Below are positions 30,778 to 40,194 of a DNA stretch of 64,000 nt, piece after piece. The position numbers and the translations under genes are program-made. The notes beneath the pieces were generated by a model. It made no database searches and was not told where the DNA came from. It saw nothing but the letters and a program-made list of their open reading frames with translations. Numbering within the stretch: position 1 is the stretch's first letter; every line of letters begins with the position of its first letter. The stretch is from CAXXOK01 sp963675365 (GTDB lineage: Bacteria > Bacillota > Clostridia > Christensenellales > Aristaeellaceae), in the NCBI GenBank assembly GCA_963675365.2, contig CAXXVA010000002.1, forward strand, positions 372,001-436,000, given 5' to 3'.

Positions 30778-31668
30778 ATGTATCAGAGACAGAATATAAA
30801 GCACTACCTTCTCATGCTTACACCCGGATTTGTTCTTTTAGTGCTTTTCAATATCCTGCCAATGACTGGCATTGTTATCGCGTTTAAGGACTTCCGCCCG
30901 GAGCTTGGTATTTGGGGATCGCCTTGGATCGGCACGGAAAATTTTGAGTATATGTTCATGCTTCGGGACGTTCGTTCCATGCTGTTCAACACTGTTTATA
31001 TTGCAGTCAGTAAGATATTGCTCAATCTTCTGATACCGCTCATCTTTGCACTGCTACTCAACGAAGTAAACAAGCTGCGCTTTAAGCGGATCGTTCAGAC
31101 GATTACCTATATGCCGCATTTCCTTTCCTGGGTTATTCTTGCCGGCATCCTGATAAATATTTTTTCGTTCGACGGGCCAATCAACACTATCCGTCAAACC
31201 CTTAACATGCCGAAATTTTTATATTTCGGAACAGCAAGCTCTTTCCCGACGATCGTTATTTGGAGTGATGTTTGGAAAGAGTTCGGGTATAACGCCGTGA
31301 TCTATTTTGCCGCGATCACTGGTATTGATCCCGGACTATATGAAGCTGCCACAATCGATGGCGCCGGTCGTTTCCAACGGATCTGGCACGTGACGATCCC
31401 CAGCATACGCACGACGATTGTCCTGTTGGCTGTGCTCGCCCTGGGTAACGTCCTCAATGCGGGATTTGACCAGATCTTTAACTTGTATAATGCGTCTGTA
31501 TATTCTACAGGCGATATCATCGATACATGGGTATACCGTGCAGGCCTCAACAGTTTCCAATATAGTCTGGCAACCGCTGTGGGCTTGTTTAAATCAGTGA
31601 TCAGTTTTGTATTGATCACCGCGTCCTACTGGATGGCACGCCGGTTCGCGGGTTACTCAATATTTTAA
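30778..31668 (+). CDS. ABC sugar importer permease (LplB type)
   Basis: A 296-residue permease (MYQRQNIKHYLLMLTPGFVL) with six hydrophobic segments and the inner-membrane EAA-type loop YEAATIDGAGRFQRIWHVTIP near residue 185, which docks on the ATPase. ATAGGAGACGTA lies before the ATG. It has the LplB/YtcP-partner look. No ATPase gene is in the operon, so a shared MsmK-type ATPase encoded elsewhere is likely used. Confidence 0.9.
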   Translation: MYQRQNIKHYLLMLTPGFVLLVLFNILPMTGIVIAFKDFRPELGIWGSPWIGTENFEYMFMLRDVRSMLFNTVYIAVSKILLNLLIPLIFALLLNEVNKLRFKRIVQTITYMPHFLSWVILAGILINIFSFDGPINTIRQTLNMPKFLYFGTASSFPTIVIWSDVWKEFGYNAVIYFAAITGIDPGLYEAATIDGAGRFQRIWHVTIPSIRTTIVLLAVLALGNVLNAGFDQIFNLYNASVYSTGDIIDTWVYRAGLNSFQYSLATAVGLFKSVISFVLITASYWMARRFAGYSIF

Positions 31669-31683
31669 TCGCAAAGAGAATGG

Positions 31684-32577
31684 ATGACGATCATGGTAGA
31701 AGATAAAAGTGTTGGCTATAGAGTATTCAACGTCGTTAATATAGTGATCCTGTTGTTGTTGACGCTGAGCTGTGTTCTGCCGCTATGGTACACGCTGTGT
31801 TTATCACTCAGCGATAAAACGGCTGCAACAGGTGGTATGGTTGGATTATGGCCGGTTGGGTTCAATCTGTCTTCTTATCAGGCGCTTCTACGCGACAGCA
31901 GCTTCTTCCGGTCCGTTTGGATATCTGTGCAGCGTGTAACGTTGGGTTGGATAGTCGGTATGAGCACGACGATTTTGCTTGCATATCCGCTTTCCAGGAG
32001 CAAGCGTGAGTTCCGTTATCGTAACTTCTTCATGTGGGTGCTGATTGTCTGCTTGCTTTTTAACGGTGGCTTGGTGCCATGGTATATCACGATGTTGAAG
32101 CTGGGAATGGTCGATAACATTTGGGGTCTGGTGCTCAGTGGCGGTGTGCAGGTGTTCAATGTCATTTTGATGATGAACTTTATCAGAAACCAACCAAAAT
32201 CATTGGAGGAAGCCGCGCTAGTAGACGGCGCCGGCCTATGGCGTATCCTCGTTTCGATCGTCATTCCTTTGGCTAAACCGGTTATCGCAACGGTGTCGCT
32301 GTTTATCATCGTATATCACTGGAACGAGTTTTTTCAGGGATACGTACTGATGTCCAGTGAGCGGATGTATCCTCTGCAAACATATATTCAGCAGTTGGTC
32401 GTCACTGTGAATGTAACCAACTTGTCCTTGGAGCAATACCAGAAAATGAATAAGCTGTCGGACTTAACACTCAACGCGGCGAAGATCTTTGTTGCATTGA
32501 TCCCGGTGCTAATGATTTATCCGCTGCTGCAGAGATTTTTTGTAACAGGGATTACATTAGGCGCGGTGAAAGAATGA
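31684..32577 (+). CDS. ABC sugar importer permease (YtcP/LplC type)
   Basis: A 297-residue permease (MTIMVEDKSVGYRVFNVVNI); an ATG three codons in (31693) is also possible. Six membrane segments are visible and the EAA-type loop reads LEEAALVDGAGLWRILVSIV. The C-terminus FVTGITLGAVKE is typical of YtcP/LplC-type proteins. It begins 16 nt after the first permease and 4 nt before the SDR gene. Confidence 0.9.
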   Translation: MTIMVEDKSVGYRVFNVVNIVILLLLTLSCVLPLWYTLCLSLSDKTAATGGMVGLWPVGFNLSSYQALLRDSSFFRSVWISVQRVTLGWIVGMSTTILLAYPLSRSKREFRYRNFFMWVLIVCLLFNGGLVPWYITMLKLGMVDNIWGLVLSGGVQVFNVILMMNFIRNQPKSLEEAALVDGAGLWRILVSIVIPLAKPVIATVSLFIIVYHWNEFFQGYVLMSSERMYPLQTYIQQLVVTVNVTNLSLEQYQKMNKLSDLTLNAAKIFVALIPVLMIYPLLQRFFVTGITLGAVKE

Positions 32578-32581
32578 TGTT

Positions 32582-33265
32582 ATGCGGGTATTAATCACAG
32601 GAGCCGGCCGTGGATTAGGCTTAGCGTTGACGCAACGGTATGCGCAAGAAGGGCATATTGTACATGCGGCAACTAGGGCACCTCGTCAGTCTGCTGGTTT
32701 GCAATCCTTAGCGCAAAAGTATGAGCAAATGCATGCGCATATGATGGACGTTACAAGCTGGCAGTCGGTTCAGGCATGCGCCTATGCTGTTATGCAAACA
32801 TCCGCCGATCTGGATCTGATCATCAATAACGCAGGATTTAATGATCCCAATGATTTTAACACGCCCGTTTATGCATTAGATGTTGATGTCCTGCGCCGGA
32901 CAATAGCTGTGAATGTTGAGGGGCCGATGATTGTTCTCAAGGCTTTTTATTCTTTTCTGAAGCATGACCGCTGCCCGAAATTCTATGTGATTACATCTGA
33001 AAGCACCATGGAACATAGCTGGACCGGCATGCCGATATATTCCCTTTCCAAGGTTGCTGCCAACAAGGCAACAGGAATTATTCGCGTATCTATGCCGCAT
33101 GTCCAGGTGTTGGCAATTCATCCCGGTAGGATGCGCACAGATATGAATCCTAACGGTGAAATTGAAGCCACGGAGGCTGCGGAAGGAATCTACCGGCTGT
33201 CAACGGGAGAGCTGACTCCGGATGGGTGGTATATCAATTATCGAGGAGTGCGGATGCCGCTGTAA
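32582..33265 (+). CDS. Short-chain dehydrogenase/reductase
   Basis: A 227-residue SDR with the cofactor motif LITGAGRGLGLALTQRY at residues 4-20, NNAG at ~82, a catalytic Ser in VITSES and YSLSK (Tyr/Lys) near residue 152. It would reduce or oxidise a sugar- or alcohol-type substrate with NAD(P)H in the cytoplasm. It is the last gene of the sugar operon, 4 nt after the permease stop. With the two VOC proteins it may process the imported glycoside; substrate unknown. Confidence 0.85.
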   Translation: MRVLITGAGRGLGLALTQRYAQEGHIVHAATRAPRQSAGLQSLAQKYEQMHAHMMDVTSWQSVQACAYAVMQTSADLDLIINNAGFNDPNDFNTPVYALDVDVLRRTIAVNVEGPMIVLKAFYSFLKHDRCPKFYVITSESTMEHSWTGMPIYSLSKVAANKATGIIRVSMPHVQVLAIHPGRMRTDMNPNGEIEATEAAEGIYRLSTGELTPDGWYINYRGVRMPL

Positions 33266-33281
33266 ACAGCATACTATAGTA

Positions 33282-33313
33282 CTGTTAAACTTAAAATGTT
33301 TAGCAGGCTTTTT
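33282..33313 (+). terminator. Terminator of the sugar operon
   Basis: CTGTTAAAC / GTTTAGCAG (9 bp, one G-T) with a TTAAAAT loop, followed by GCTTTTTTATTTTG. Confidence 0.75.
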
Positions 33314-34132
33314 TATTTTGTATGAGTTGAGAGGAATGCTTTCTATGTCGTGATTTTATTATATGCATGTTTCTTTCATTGAGCAACGGTAGAAAGGTAT
33401 TACAAAAATGCATATGGGAACTTTTATCAAATCACTATGTGCTGAGTAATTAGTTATGAAATTATCCATAATACTCACAAGAGATAATTATCTCTGTCTT
33501 TATCTTACAGTCGGAGTACTACAAAATAAAAGTATGGCAATAGAATATGTTGAATATGACACATATTCCATAATATGAAATGCGATCCGTCTGAAACACT
33601 TTTCGAATAATTTCTTATTTTTCACATGAGCGTAATCTATTGACACACTATGATATCTGTCATTGCTACCCCTGTTATAAGGGATTAAGTATTATATATC
33701 GCTATCAATACCCGGTCACGCTCACTGCCGTTATTCGGAGTGGCCTATTTGCCATTCTAGCGGCTTTTGTACAGCTTCCCTAGGGTTTCTCCATCAAGAT
33801 AACAAACAAACCACTTTGACAGGCTCTGTGCGCCTCTGTACGGCATTGAAGCTGCTGAATTGCGCGGTTGATGATCTGCTTTTTGAGCAGATAAAATGAT
33901 ACATAATCGCTTTATCTGGTTGTTACCAAAAGTAAGTGATTTTTAACGGGTTTTAGGTGGGGCGACTGACAACTCTTTGGGGAGGGGGGTATAAGTTTAT
34001 CCTGCGCATAAATTTGACGTTCCCTACCGCTACCCTTAAGAATACCCCCGTAAGTATTTATGGGGGGAGGTATAGAAAAAGCGAACAAACAAGTTTTGAT
34101 CGCTTTTATACAAACCACAGCACGTATATTAT
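33314..34132. other. AT-rich intergenic region
   Basis: About 820 bases with no convincing gene; base composition falls sharply after the sugar operon. Near 34043-34073 a TACCCCC / GGGGG pair could fold. I see no known element in it. Confidence 0.4.
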
Positions 34133-34264
34133 TCAAGTGTTAATCGAAGGATCAATCTCCTTTTTCCATAACCGCATTGCCAGATAGTAAATGCGCTTAA
34201 CATTCTTAAGGCTCATGCTTTTTATCAGTTCATTAACCTTCTGGATGTAATAGGCCTTGTCAAT
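34133..34264 (-). CDS. Possible small protein of mobile DNA
   Basis: A 43-residue frame from TTG 34264 (start then NKAYYIQKVNELIKSMSLK), with GGAG 6 nt upstream, reading on to YYLAMRLWKKEIDPSINT. Short helical proteins with a YYI-KVNEL pattern are common in clostridial mobile elements. The TTG start and small size make it uncertain. Confidence 0.35.
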   Translation of the reverse strand: MDKAYYIQKVNELIKSMSLKNVKRIYYLAMRLWKKEIDPSINT

Positions 34265-34348
34265 AATCTCCATGCTTGCTTTCCTCCATAATACGGTTTA
34301 TTGATATTGATGCTACTATCAAACAAGTACACAGAATGATAGATTGGC

Positions 34349-34699
34349 TCATTGTATTTTATTGGCTTGTGCTTTACCCCTAATGTATGAAACTACAGTA
34401 TCAAGGTAATCATAAAACAAATTTGGTTGCCCGGACAATGTACAAGCCCTCATGATCTCACTAACAGTTTCATCAAGCATTGCTTCATGACTAACGGTGT
34501 CATTGGAATAGTACATTACCCATGTAAGGGATAGCGTAAATCCCGGTGCGGTGCTTTTACCATTGTCGTTAATGTTAACATCCCATCTTGCAAGAACATC
34601 ATTTAAGGCCTCTGCAGCGTTTTTCATGGCATCGTATTCATATCCTTTACTTAAATCCTTGTTGCGTTTACGTGCCTTTAGATCAATGACTTTACCCAC
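34349..34699 (-). CDS. Hypothetical protein of the AT-rich island
   Basis: A 116-residue protein (MGKVIDLKARKRNKDLSKGY) with a basic N-terminus, helical middle (MKNAAEALNDVLARWDVNIN), a strand-rich section (FTLSLTWVMYYSNDTVSHEA) and YLDTVVSYIRGKAQ at the end. Not recognised. It is divergent from the ribbon-helix-helix gene at 34893, across an array of palindromic sites, so it may be regulated by that protein. Confidence 0.5.
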   Translation of the reverse strand: MGKVIDLKARKRNKDLSKGYEYDAMKNAAEALNDVLARWDVNINDNGKSTAPGFTLSLTWVMYYSNDTVSHEAMLDETVSEIMRACTLSGQPNLFYDYLDTVVSYIRGKAQANKIQ

Positions 34700-34764
34700 A
34701 TTATCGCCTTCATTTCCTATAGTGTTTGGTAACGGATTTTCTTTTGATGTAGTGTGATTGTAAC

Positions 34765-34868
34765 ATATCTAGCGCTAGATATCTAGTGTAAGATATGAAG
34801 AATACCTATCTTTTATATTACAAATATCTAACACTAGACAATTATTCTATCTGATGCTAGAATAGAAT
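34765..34868. promoter_or_regulatory. Array of palindromic operator-like sites
   Basis: Four related ~18-nt sites: ATATCTAGCGCTAGATAT (34765-34782, perfect palindrome), ATATCTAGTGTAAGATAT (34779-34796), ATATCTAACACTAGACAA (34824-34841), CTATCTGATGCTAGAATA (34847-34864). They share TATCTNNNNCTAGA. They fill the gap between the divergent genes at 34699 and 34893. Confidence 0.65.
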
Positions 34869-34892
34869 CAAATATATTGAGGGGTGTAGAAA

Positions 34893-35087
34893 ATGGCAGC
34901 AAAAAAAACAACTGTCTACAAGCAGAAATTCAATGAACAAGCTTATGATCGTTTGGCTATTACCATTCCAAAAGGCCAGAAGGCTACTGTACAAGCCGAA
35001 GCAGTCAAAGCTGGAGAAAGTGTCAACCAATACACAAACAATGCCCTACTAGCCCGTATGGGGCTCACAGAGTGGCCGGAGAAGTAA
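34893..35087 (+). CDS. Arc-like ribbon-helix-helix protein
   Basis: A 64-residue protein (MAAKKTTVYKQKFNEQAYDR). The short N-terminal strand (YDRLAITIPKG) followed by QKATVQAEAVKAGESVNQYT and a final helix (NNALLARMGL) is the Arc/MetJ ribbon-helix-helix layout. It is preceded by GGGGTGTAGAAA. RHH dimers bind repeated operator half-sites, which fits the array directly upstream; autoregulation is inferred. No toxin-like partner is evident downstream. Confidence 0.75.
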   Translation: MAAKKTTVYKQKFNEQAYDRLAITIPKGQKATVQAEAVKAGESVNQYTNNALLARMGLTEWPEK

Positions 35088-35530
35088 GAGTTACTCAGCC
35101 TGCTTACTCTTTTGCTTTAAATAAGAGTGTGTTAACTACTACATACTTAATATTTCTTAGATTAAATCATATATTAGGATATTATGCCTTGTATTGTTCA
35201 TGGAAGTGTCTTACAATACTAATTGATAAGGATTGAACGAAATAAGAAACTATCGACAACCACAAAAAATATTGATATAAGAATTCAGCACTATTCTAGA
35301 TTTTGTTATCCAAATCTCTATCTATTCTCTGATAAATCAGATATCTTTCAAGCAGTCAAACAACAGCGTTGATTAGTGTGGTACTCAACGTGATGAGCAA
35401 TAGTAAGTAAAAAAGGACTTAATATGCAGAAAACGAACTGTTGAATCAACATACAAAAAGTCATCAAACAAAACCATAGTGTGCGTTGCGTTTCAAGACT
35501 CGGGGTTGTAAATAAGGAGAAATTTCAATT
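35088..35530. other. Intergenic leader upstream of the defence operon
   Basis: About 440 AT-rich bases without a gene on either strand. It should hold the promoter of the SIR2-HerA operon, but I cannot single out clear -35 and -10 boxes. AAGGAGAAATTTCAATT lies just before the SIR2 gene start. Confidence 0.4.
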
Positions 35531-36976
35531 ATGGCAAACATTCTCAAAATCCGTGATGATAACGACTATTTTACGCTTGTCAAACAAGAGTCGGGCTTTT
35601 CTTTCGATGAAGAAACGCAAACCCCTTCATGGTTACCAGCAGGGAAGAAATCTAGTGAAATCAGTTTGGTGGCCTTGCGTAATGGAATTGAGCCTTGGTT
35701 AACAGCACTCTTTCAATCCGAACACTTAAGCGTCCTAACCGGAAACGGGCTATCAACAGCGGTTCAATATATGGCTACAGAATCCATCAATAACGCAATG
35801 GCCTTGATGGATATTGATTCTATTTACAAAGACGAAATTAAAAAAGAAGCAAAGAAAATCGCCCAAAATAATAAACGTGGTGAACCTAACATTGAAGATA
35901 CCATAAGAGTGCTTTCTGAGCTGCTACGTGGGCTTGAAATACTTGGATGTACTAAGGACAAGCAAAGCGATGAACATAAAATTCTCAATGATGAATTCCT
36001 GAGAATTATCAAAAATTTTACGGATGGTATTTTGGCTATCGAACATAGTATAGCCTCAGCACAAGAAGTCGAAAGAGATAAAGCCTTTAGCTACCTTGTC
36101 AATTTCTTAATGAGCTTTGCAAGTCGAACTGGAACAAGGGAAAGACTTAATATTTTTACTACAAACTATGATCGTATAATTGAAGCTGGAGCAGAGCTTG
36201 CAGGACTTCACTTATTGGATAGGTTTATCGGAATGCTTGCGCCAATTTTCCGTTCATCAAGACTTGATCTTGATATGCACTATAATCCACCGGGCATGAG
36301 AGGTGAGCCAAGATATCTCGAAGGTGTTGCTCGCTTCACCAAATTACACGGATCAATAGACTGGATAGACACAGGTGATGATATACGCAGAATAGGATTA
36401 CCATTCGGATCGAAAGACATTGCGAATTTCTTGAATGCACCTGGGCTGTCTGGCACTGACAATCGGAAAATTATGATATATCCCAACTCTGCAAAAGATC
36501 GTGAAACATCAGAATATCCATACGTTGAACTGTTTCGTGATTTTGCGGCGGCCTTGTGTCGCCCAAACAGTACTTTAGTAACGTATGGTTACGGTTTTGG
36601 TGATGACCATATCAACAGGATCATTAAGGACATGCTCACAATTCCGTCAACGCATTTAGTAATTATATCTTATAACGATATTGGTGAACAGGCAGAGGAA
36701 AGAGATGCTAGCGGTGTGCTAATAAAGGAAAGTGTTGATGGACGTATTGTGAGGTTTTATAAGGAAGTGGGACGTCCCTCACAAATCAGCATGCTAATAG
36801 GCAAGGATATTGCTGACCTGAAAATATTGGTGGACTATTTTATGCCAAAACCTTCTATTGATAAAGCCTCAATGCGGATGAGTGAATTAATCAAGCAACG
36901 GTATTCGGCTCCGACAAACGAAACAGACGAATCAGAGTTTGCTAATGCTAAAGAAGACATGGGAGATGCTAAATAA
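35531..36976 (+). CDS. SIR2-domain NADase of a SIR2-HerA defence system
   Basis: A 481-residue protein (MANILKIRDDNDYFTLVKQE) with SIR2-like motifs in order: LSVLTGNGLSTAVQ (NAD-binding GxG-S type, ~residue 70), LNIFTTNYDRIIE (~209), RFTKLHGSIDW (catalytic His, ~271), LVTYGYGFGDDHIN (~358). In known SIR2-HerA systems the SIR2 subunit breaks down NAD+ when phage infection is sensed, causing abortive infection, and forms a complex with the HerA ATPase. The HerA gene follows by 2 nt. Both genes are AT-rich relative to flanks, a sign of transfer. Confidence 0.9.
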   Translation: MANILKIRDDNDYFTLVKQESGFSFDEETQTPSWLPAGKKSSEISLVALRNGIEPWLTALFQSEHLSVLTGNGLSTAVQYMATESINNAMALMDIDSIYKDEIKKEAKKIAQNNKRGEPNIEDTIRVLSELLRGLEILGCTKDKQSDEHKILNDEFLRIIKNFTDGILAIEHSIASAQEVERDKAFSYLVNFLMSFASRTGTRERLNIFTTNYDRIIEAGAELAGLHLLDRFIGMLAPIFRSSRLDLDMHYNPPGMRGEPRYLEGVARFTKLHGSIDWIDTGDDIRRIGLPFGSKDIANFLNAPGLSGTDNRKIMIYPNSAKDRETSEYPYVELFRDFAAALCRPNSTLVTYGYGFGDDHINRIIKDMLTIPSTHLVIISYNDIGEQAEERDASGVLIKESVDGRIVRFYKEVGRPSQISMLIGKDIADLKILVDYFMPKPSIDKASMRMSELIKQRYSAPTNETDESEFANAKEDMGDAK

Positions 36977-36978
36977 TC

Positions 36979-39156
36979 ATGTTAACGCCTCTTGCAATAG
37001 CTGATTCGTTGCGAATTGGGAGTATTGATTTCGTTTCACCCGACGAGATCAAGGTTTTACTTGATGTTGAAGCTCCAAGCGACATTGCGCTTAACGCAGG
37101 TGTTCCGCGTCCATTCCCGCGCATTAACAGTTATGTTCTTATTCCCAGCGAAAGTGGGTTTCTTGTCGCACAAATAGAGTGGATAACCATTGAACGTTCT
37201 CAATACCCCAAGCGGAAAGGTATTCAAGACTTTGGTATAGTAGATTTACCGTTTCCGTTACGTAAAATGAGCCTAAATCCTCTTGGGGTGTTGAAAATAA
37301 CTATTGAGGAGGATGAAACCTCAAAATATGCTTTTTCGCGTGGTGTTGAGGTATATCCCACAGTCGGTGATCCCGTTTTATTACCATCGCAAACAGAATT
37401 GAAAGCCATTGTTGAGTCAGGTGAAAATCGAAGAGTGACAATTGGTATCAGCCCGCTTGCAGGTAATGCTGTAGTCTCAGTCGATCCTGACAGGCTGTTT
37501 GGGCGACACCTAGCTATCTTGGGTAATACAGGAAGCGGGAAATCTTGCTCTGTTGCGGGTGTTATCCGTTGGTCAATTGAAGCGGCAAAGCAAGAAAATG
37601 CTTGTCCGGCATGCGAGCAACCTCGGAAAATCAACTCTCGTTTCATCATTCTTGATCCAAACGGTGAATACTCAAAAACCTTTACAGATTTGGATAATGT
37701 ACGCTTATTTGCTGTTGAAGCCAATGAACCTAATGATATTAAACAATTACAGGTTCCTTTGTGGCTGTGGAATACCGCTGAATGGTGTGCATTCACTCAG
37801 GCGAGCAGTAGGGCGCAGCGCCCTACACTTATACAAGCGTTGCGCTCGGTAAGGGATGGTAAATTTCAGGAAACCGTTACACCAAGTGCCTCCATGAGAA
37901 GATATTTACGAACATTAGTATCGATTATAAAGATAGAACACACGAATGGCGAACCTTGGGCAGCGGGGCAAAAGAATTTCGGAAAGCGCAAGGGATTTTA
38001 TGAAGGTCTTTGTGCTTGGCAAAGAGGGCTTGAACAAGATAACTTATTCTCTCCTGAGGAAAAACAAGCGTTGACAAACCTTAACACTCATATATCAACA
38101 ATGATAGATATGCACATAAAAACTCCACAGAATACACATCCATCCTTCCTTTATGATAAACCTTGCGTGCACAAATTGCTAAGCCTTACCTCTGCTGCAC
38201 ATGCCGCTTTTGGGGGCTCTGACCATGATTTGCTGCCAATTGATGCGGACATCCCGCGCCCTTTTAGTGGCGACGACCTGATCCGTAGCATAGAAGCAAA
38301 CGCAGAGCTTATGGGTAGCACCGAATATGTCGAAACAATGCTAATGCGTATTAGGACACTGTTGTCGGATTCAAGGATGAAAACAATAGCAAATTGCCCG
38401 CCGGAATTAACGCTTGAAAAGTGGCTTGAGGACTATATTTGCCCGAACAATGCCGCTGATGGGGCAATAACTGTTATTGATTTGTCGCTAGTTCCTACGG
38501 AGGTTATCCACATAGTCACTGCTGTGATTGCCAGAATGACCTTGGAGGCACTGCAAAGATACAGACATATGAATAACGGCGAAACACTGCCTACAACGCT
38601 CGTGATGGAAGAGGCACATACTTTCATACGAAAATATGCTAATGGTACAGAGGAAGCTCCAGCATATTCTATGTGTACGCAGGTGTTTGAGCGGATCGCT
38701 CGAGAAGGGCGTAAATTTGGAGTGGGGGTGGTTTTGTCTTCTCAACGCCCGAGTGAGTTATCTCCAACTGTACTTTCGCAATGTAATACATTCTTACTCC
38801 ACCGAATAAGCAATGACCGCGATCAAGAATTGGTGCATAAGCTTGTCCCTGATAATCTACGAGGATTATTACGCGAACTACCATCGTTGCCGTCACAAAA
38901 GGCAATTCTGCTTGGCTGGGCTTCAGAACTGCCTGTGCTTGTGCAGATGAATTTTCTTGAGGAAAAACATCGTCCGCAGTCAAAAGATCCGGATTATTGG
39001 GCTACATGGATTAACACAAGTGAAACCGCCAGAGTTGTGGACTGGGGAAATGTTGCGGCAAATTGGCAGGAAACAGCTGATTTAGTAGCTGAGGCTGCCC
39101 CAGTTAAGCCGCTTGACGATAACGCAGCGAAAGATGATGATGACCTCCCGTTTTGA
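36979..39156 (+). CDS. HerA-type ATPase of a SIR2-HerA defence system
   Basis: A 725-residue ATPase (MLTPLAIADSLRIGSIDFVS). An N-terminal HAS-barrel-like region (residues ~1-160) precedes Walker A in LAILGNTGSGKSCSVAGVI (~180), a CPACEQP pair, a Walker B-type VMEEAHTFI (~545), and a C-terminal arginine-finger region (VVLSSQRPSELSPTVLSQCN, LHRISNDRDQELV). HerA forms hexamers that move along or gate DNA; with SIR2 it forms a large anti-phage complex. The acidic tail DNAAKDDDDLPF ends the protein. Confidence 0.9.
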   Translation: MLTPLAIADSLRIGSIDFVSPDEIKVLLDVEAPSDIALNAGVPRPFPRINSYVLIPSESGFLVAQIEWITIERSQYPKRKGIQDFGIVDLPFPLRKMSLNPLGVLKITIEEDETSKYAFSRGVEVYPTVGDPVLLPSQTELKAIVESGENRRVTIGISPLAGNAVVSVDPDRLFGRHLAILGNTGSGKSCSVAGVIRWSIEAAKQENACPACEQPRKINSRFIILDPNGEYSKTFTDLDNVRLFAVEANEPNDIKQLQVPLWLWNTAEWCAFTQASSRAQRPTLIQALRSVRDGKFQETVTPSASMRRYLRTLVSIIKIEHTNGEPWAAGQKNFGKRKGFYEGLCAWQRGLEQDNLFSPEEKQALTNLNTHISTMIDMHIKTPQNTHPSFLYDKPCVHKLLSLTSAAHAAFGGSDHDLLPIDADIPRPFSGDDLIRSIEANAELMGSTEYVETMLMRIRTLLSDSRMKTIANCPPELTLEKWLEDYICPNNAADGAITVIDLSLVPTEVIHIVTAVIARMTLEALQRYRHMNNGETLPTTLVMEEAHTFIRKYANGTEEAPAYSMCTQVFERIAREGRKFGVGVVLSSQRPSELSPTVLSQCNTFLLHRISNDRDQELVHKLVPDNLRGLLRELPSLPSQKAILLGWASELPVLVQMNFLEEKHRPQSKDPDYWATWINTSETARVVDWGNVAANWQETADLVAEAAPVKPLDDNAAKDDDDLPF

Positions 39157-39603
39157 GATGTGTTTACCAAATTTCTTATATCCGACTAGCATTCAAATAG
39201 GAAATTCTATATTATATTTAACTTGTTTATCTCGTAGTTGAAGATTACAAGCAATTCTTTAGTGAAAGACAGTTCAGATAAACTATTAACAAAAGTGCAT
39301 AATGCTTTCAAGTGAATTTTAGTGTACCGTAAGAGTTTTATAAGTTACTGCTTACCAGCAACAGCAATTAGCGGTGCAATTATGTAATACAGTCTATAAA
39401 CGGTGGCCTATATGGAAATATGCGCTGATTTTATTCTATTAATCACGTCTTTTTTGCGTGTTTTTCGGAATTTCCTGTTTACATATCTCTCATTGTGTCA
39501 ACAAAGAAAAAAGCACCTCTATCTATTGAAATCTCTAGCTTTTACGCTTATGATTTCCCGCTTTGTTTACGGGTCGCCAAATATGTCAACAAAGAGGTAA
39601 AAA
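39157..39603. other. Intergenic region between defence operon and integrative element
   Basis: About 450 AT-rich bases with no gene. A 12-nt direct repeat TGTCAACAAAGA occurs near 39496 and 39583, the second just beyond the recombinase stop. These could belong to an element end, but no match to the tRNA-Leu 3' end is seen here. Confidence 0.4.
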
Positions 39604-40194
39604 CTAAGGCCGTTCCACAAAGACTAAACGGCTCGTTTTTCGATCAATTTCTGCTTGCTCTATACCAATATAAGTGCGAGTAGTTCTGACATCATCATGG
39701 TTCAGAATGCCTCGTAATTCATCAAGGCAATTTTCTTCAATATCTTTGTATTTGATGTAGTAGTGATACGCAAAAGTCTTGCGCATGCTGTGTGTGCCTA
39801 TATCTTCCTCAACACCGCATGCAATGGCGGCCTCCTTTACCTTGTTCCACATCCATTGACGGCTGCACGGCTTGCCGTGTTTGCGTGGCGAAGGGATCAG
39901 GTATTCTTTATCCCGCCGACCTTTCATATACTCCCGTAAAATTGGCCGTATCTCTTTCTGAGGGCAATAATCACGGGCTTTCCCTGTCTTGATCTCCCGG
40001 ATTTTGATATGCTCTCTGATTTTATCGCCTTTTGCTCGTAATTGATATACTTGCAGATTAAGGATATCCTGCACTCTGTACCCGGAATGCGTGCACAGCA
40101 ACCAAACGATATAGGCCGCTTGGTCAGTATCGCTCAGATAATCACCTATGGCATATACTTGGTTGATATCTCTGATCGGAGCAACCCATTTCAA
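39604..40194 (-). CDS. Short tyrosine recombinase
   Basis: A 196-residue recombinase consisting almost only of the catalytic domain (MKWVAPIRDINQVYAIGDYL). Catalytic residues can be seen: Arg in THSGYRVQDIL, Lys in IREIKTGKARD, HSMRKTF (His-x-x-Arg), His in ILNHDDVRTT and Tyr in TRTYIGI. There is no N-terminal arm-binding domain, so it may be a Xer-like resolving enzyme rather than the main integrase of the element (43611-44825). It overlaps the next gene's start by 4 nt. Confidence 0.85.
   Translation of the reverse strand: MKWVAPIRDINQVYAIGDYLSDTDQAAYIVWLLCTHSGYRVQDILNLQVYQLRAKGDKIREHIKIREIKTGKARDYCPQKEIRPILREYMKGRRDKEYLIPSPRKHGKPCSRQWMWNKVKEAAIACGVEEDIGTHSMRKTFAYHYYIKYKDIEENCLDELRGILNHDDVRTTRTYIGIEQAEIDRKTSRLVFVERP

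Noticed and set aside
39403..39683. Short plus-strand open frames upstream of the small recombinase
   Set aside because: No ribosome site; low-complexity hydrophobic translation in AT-rich DNA.
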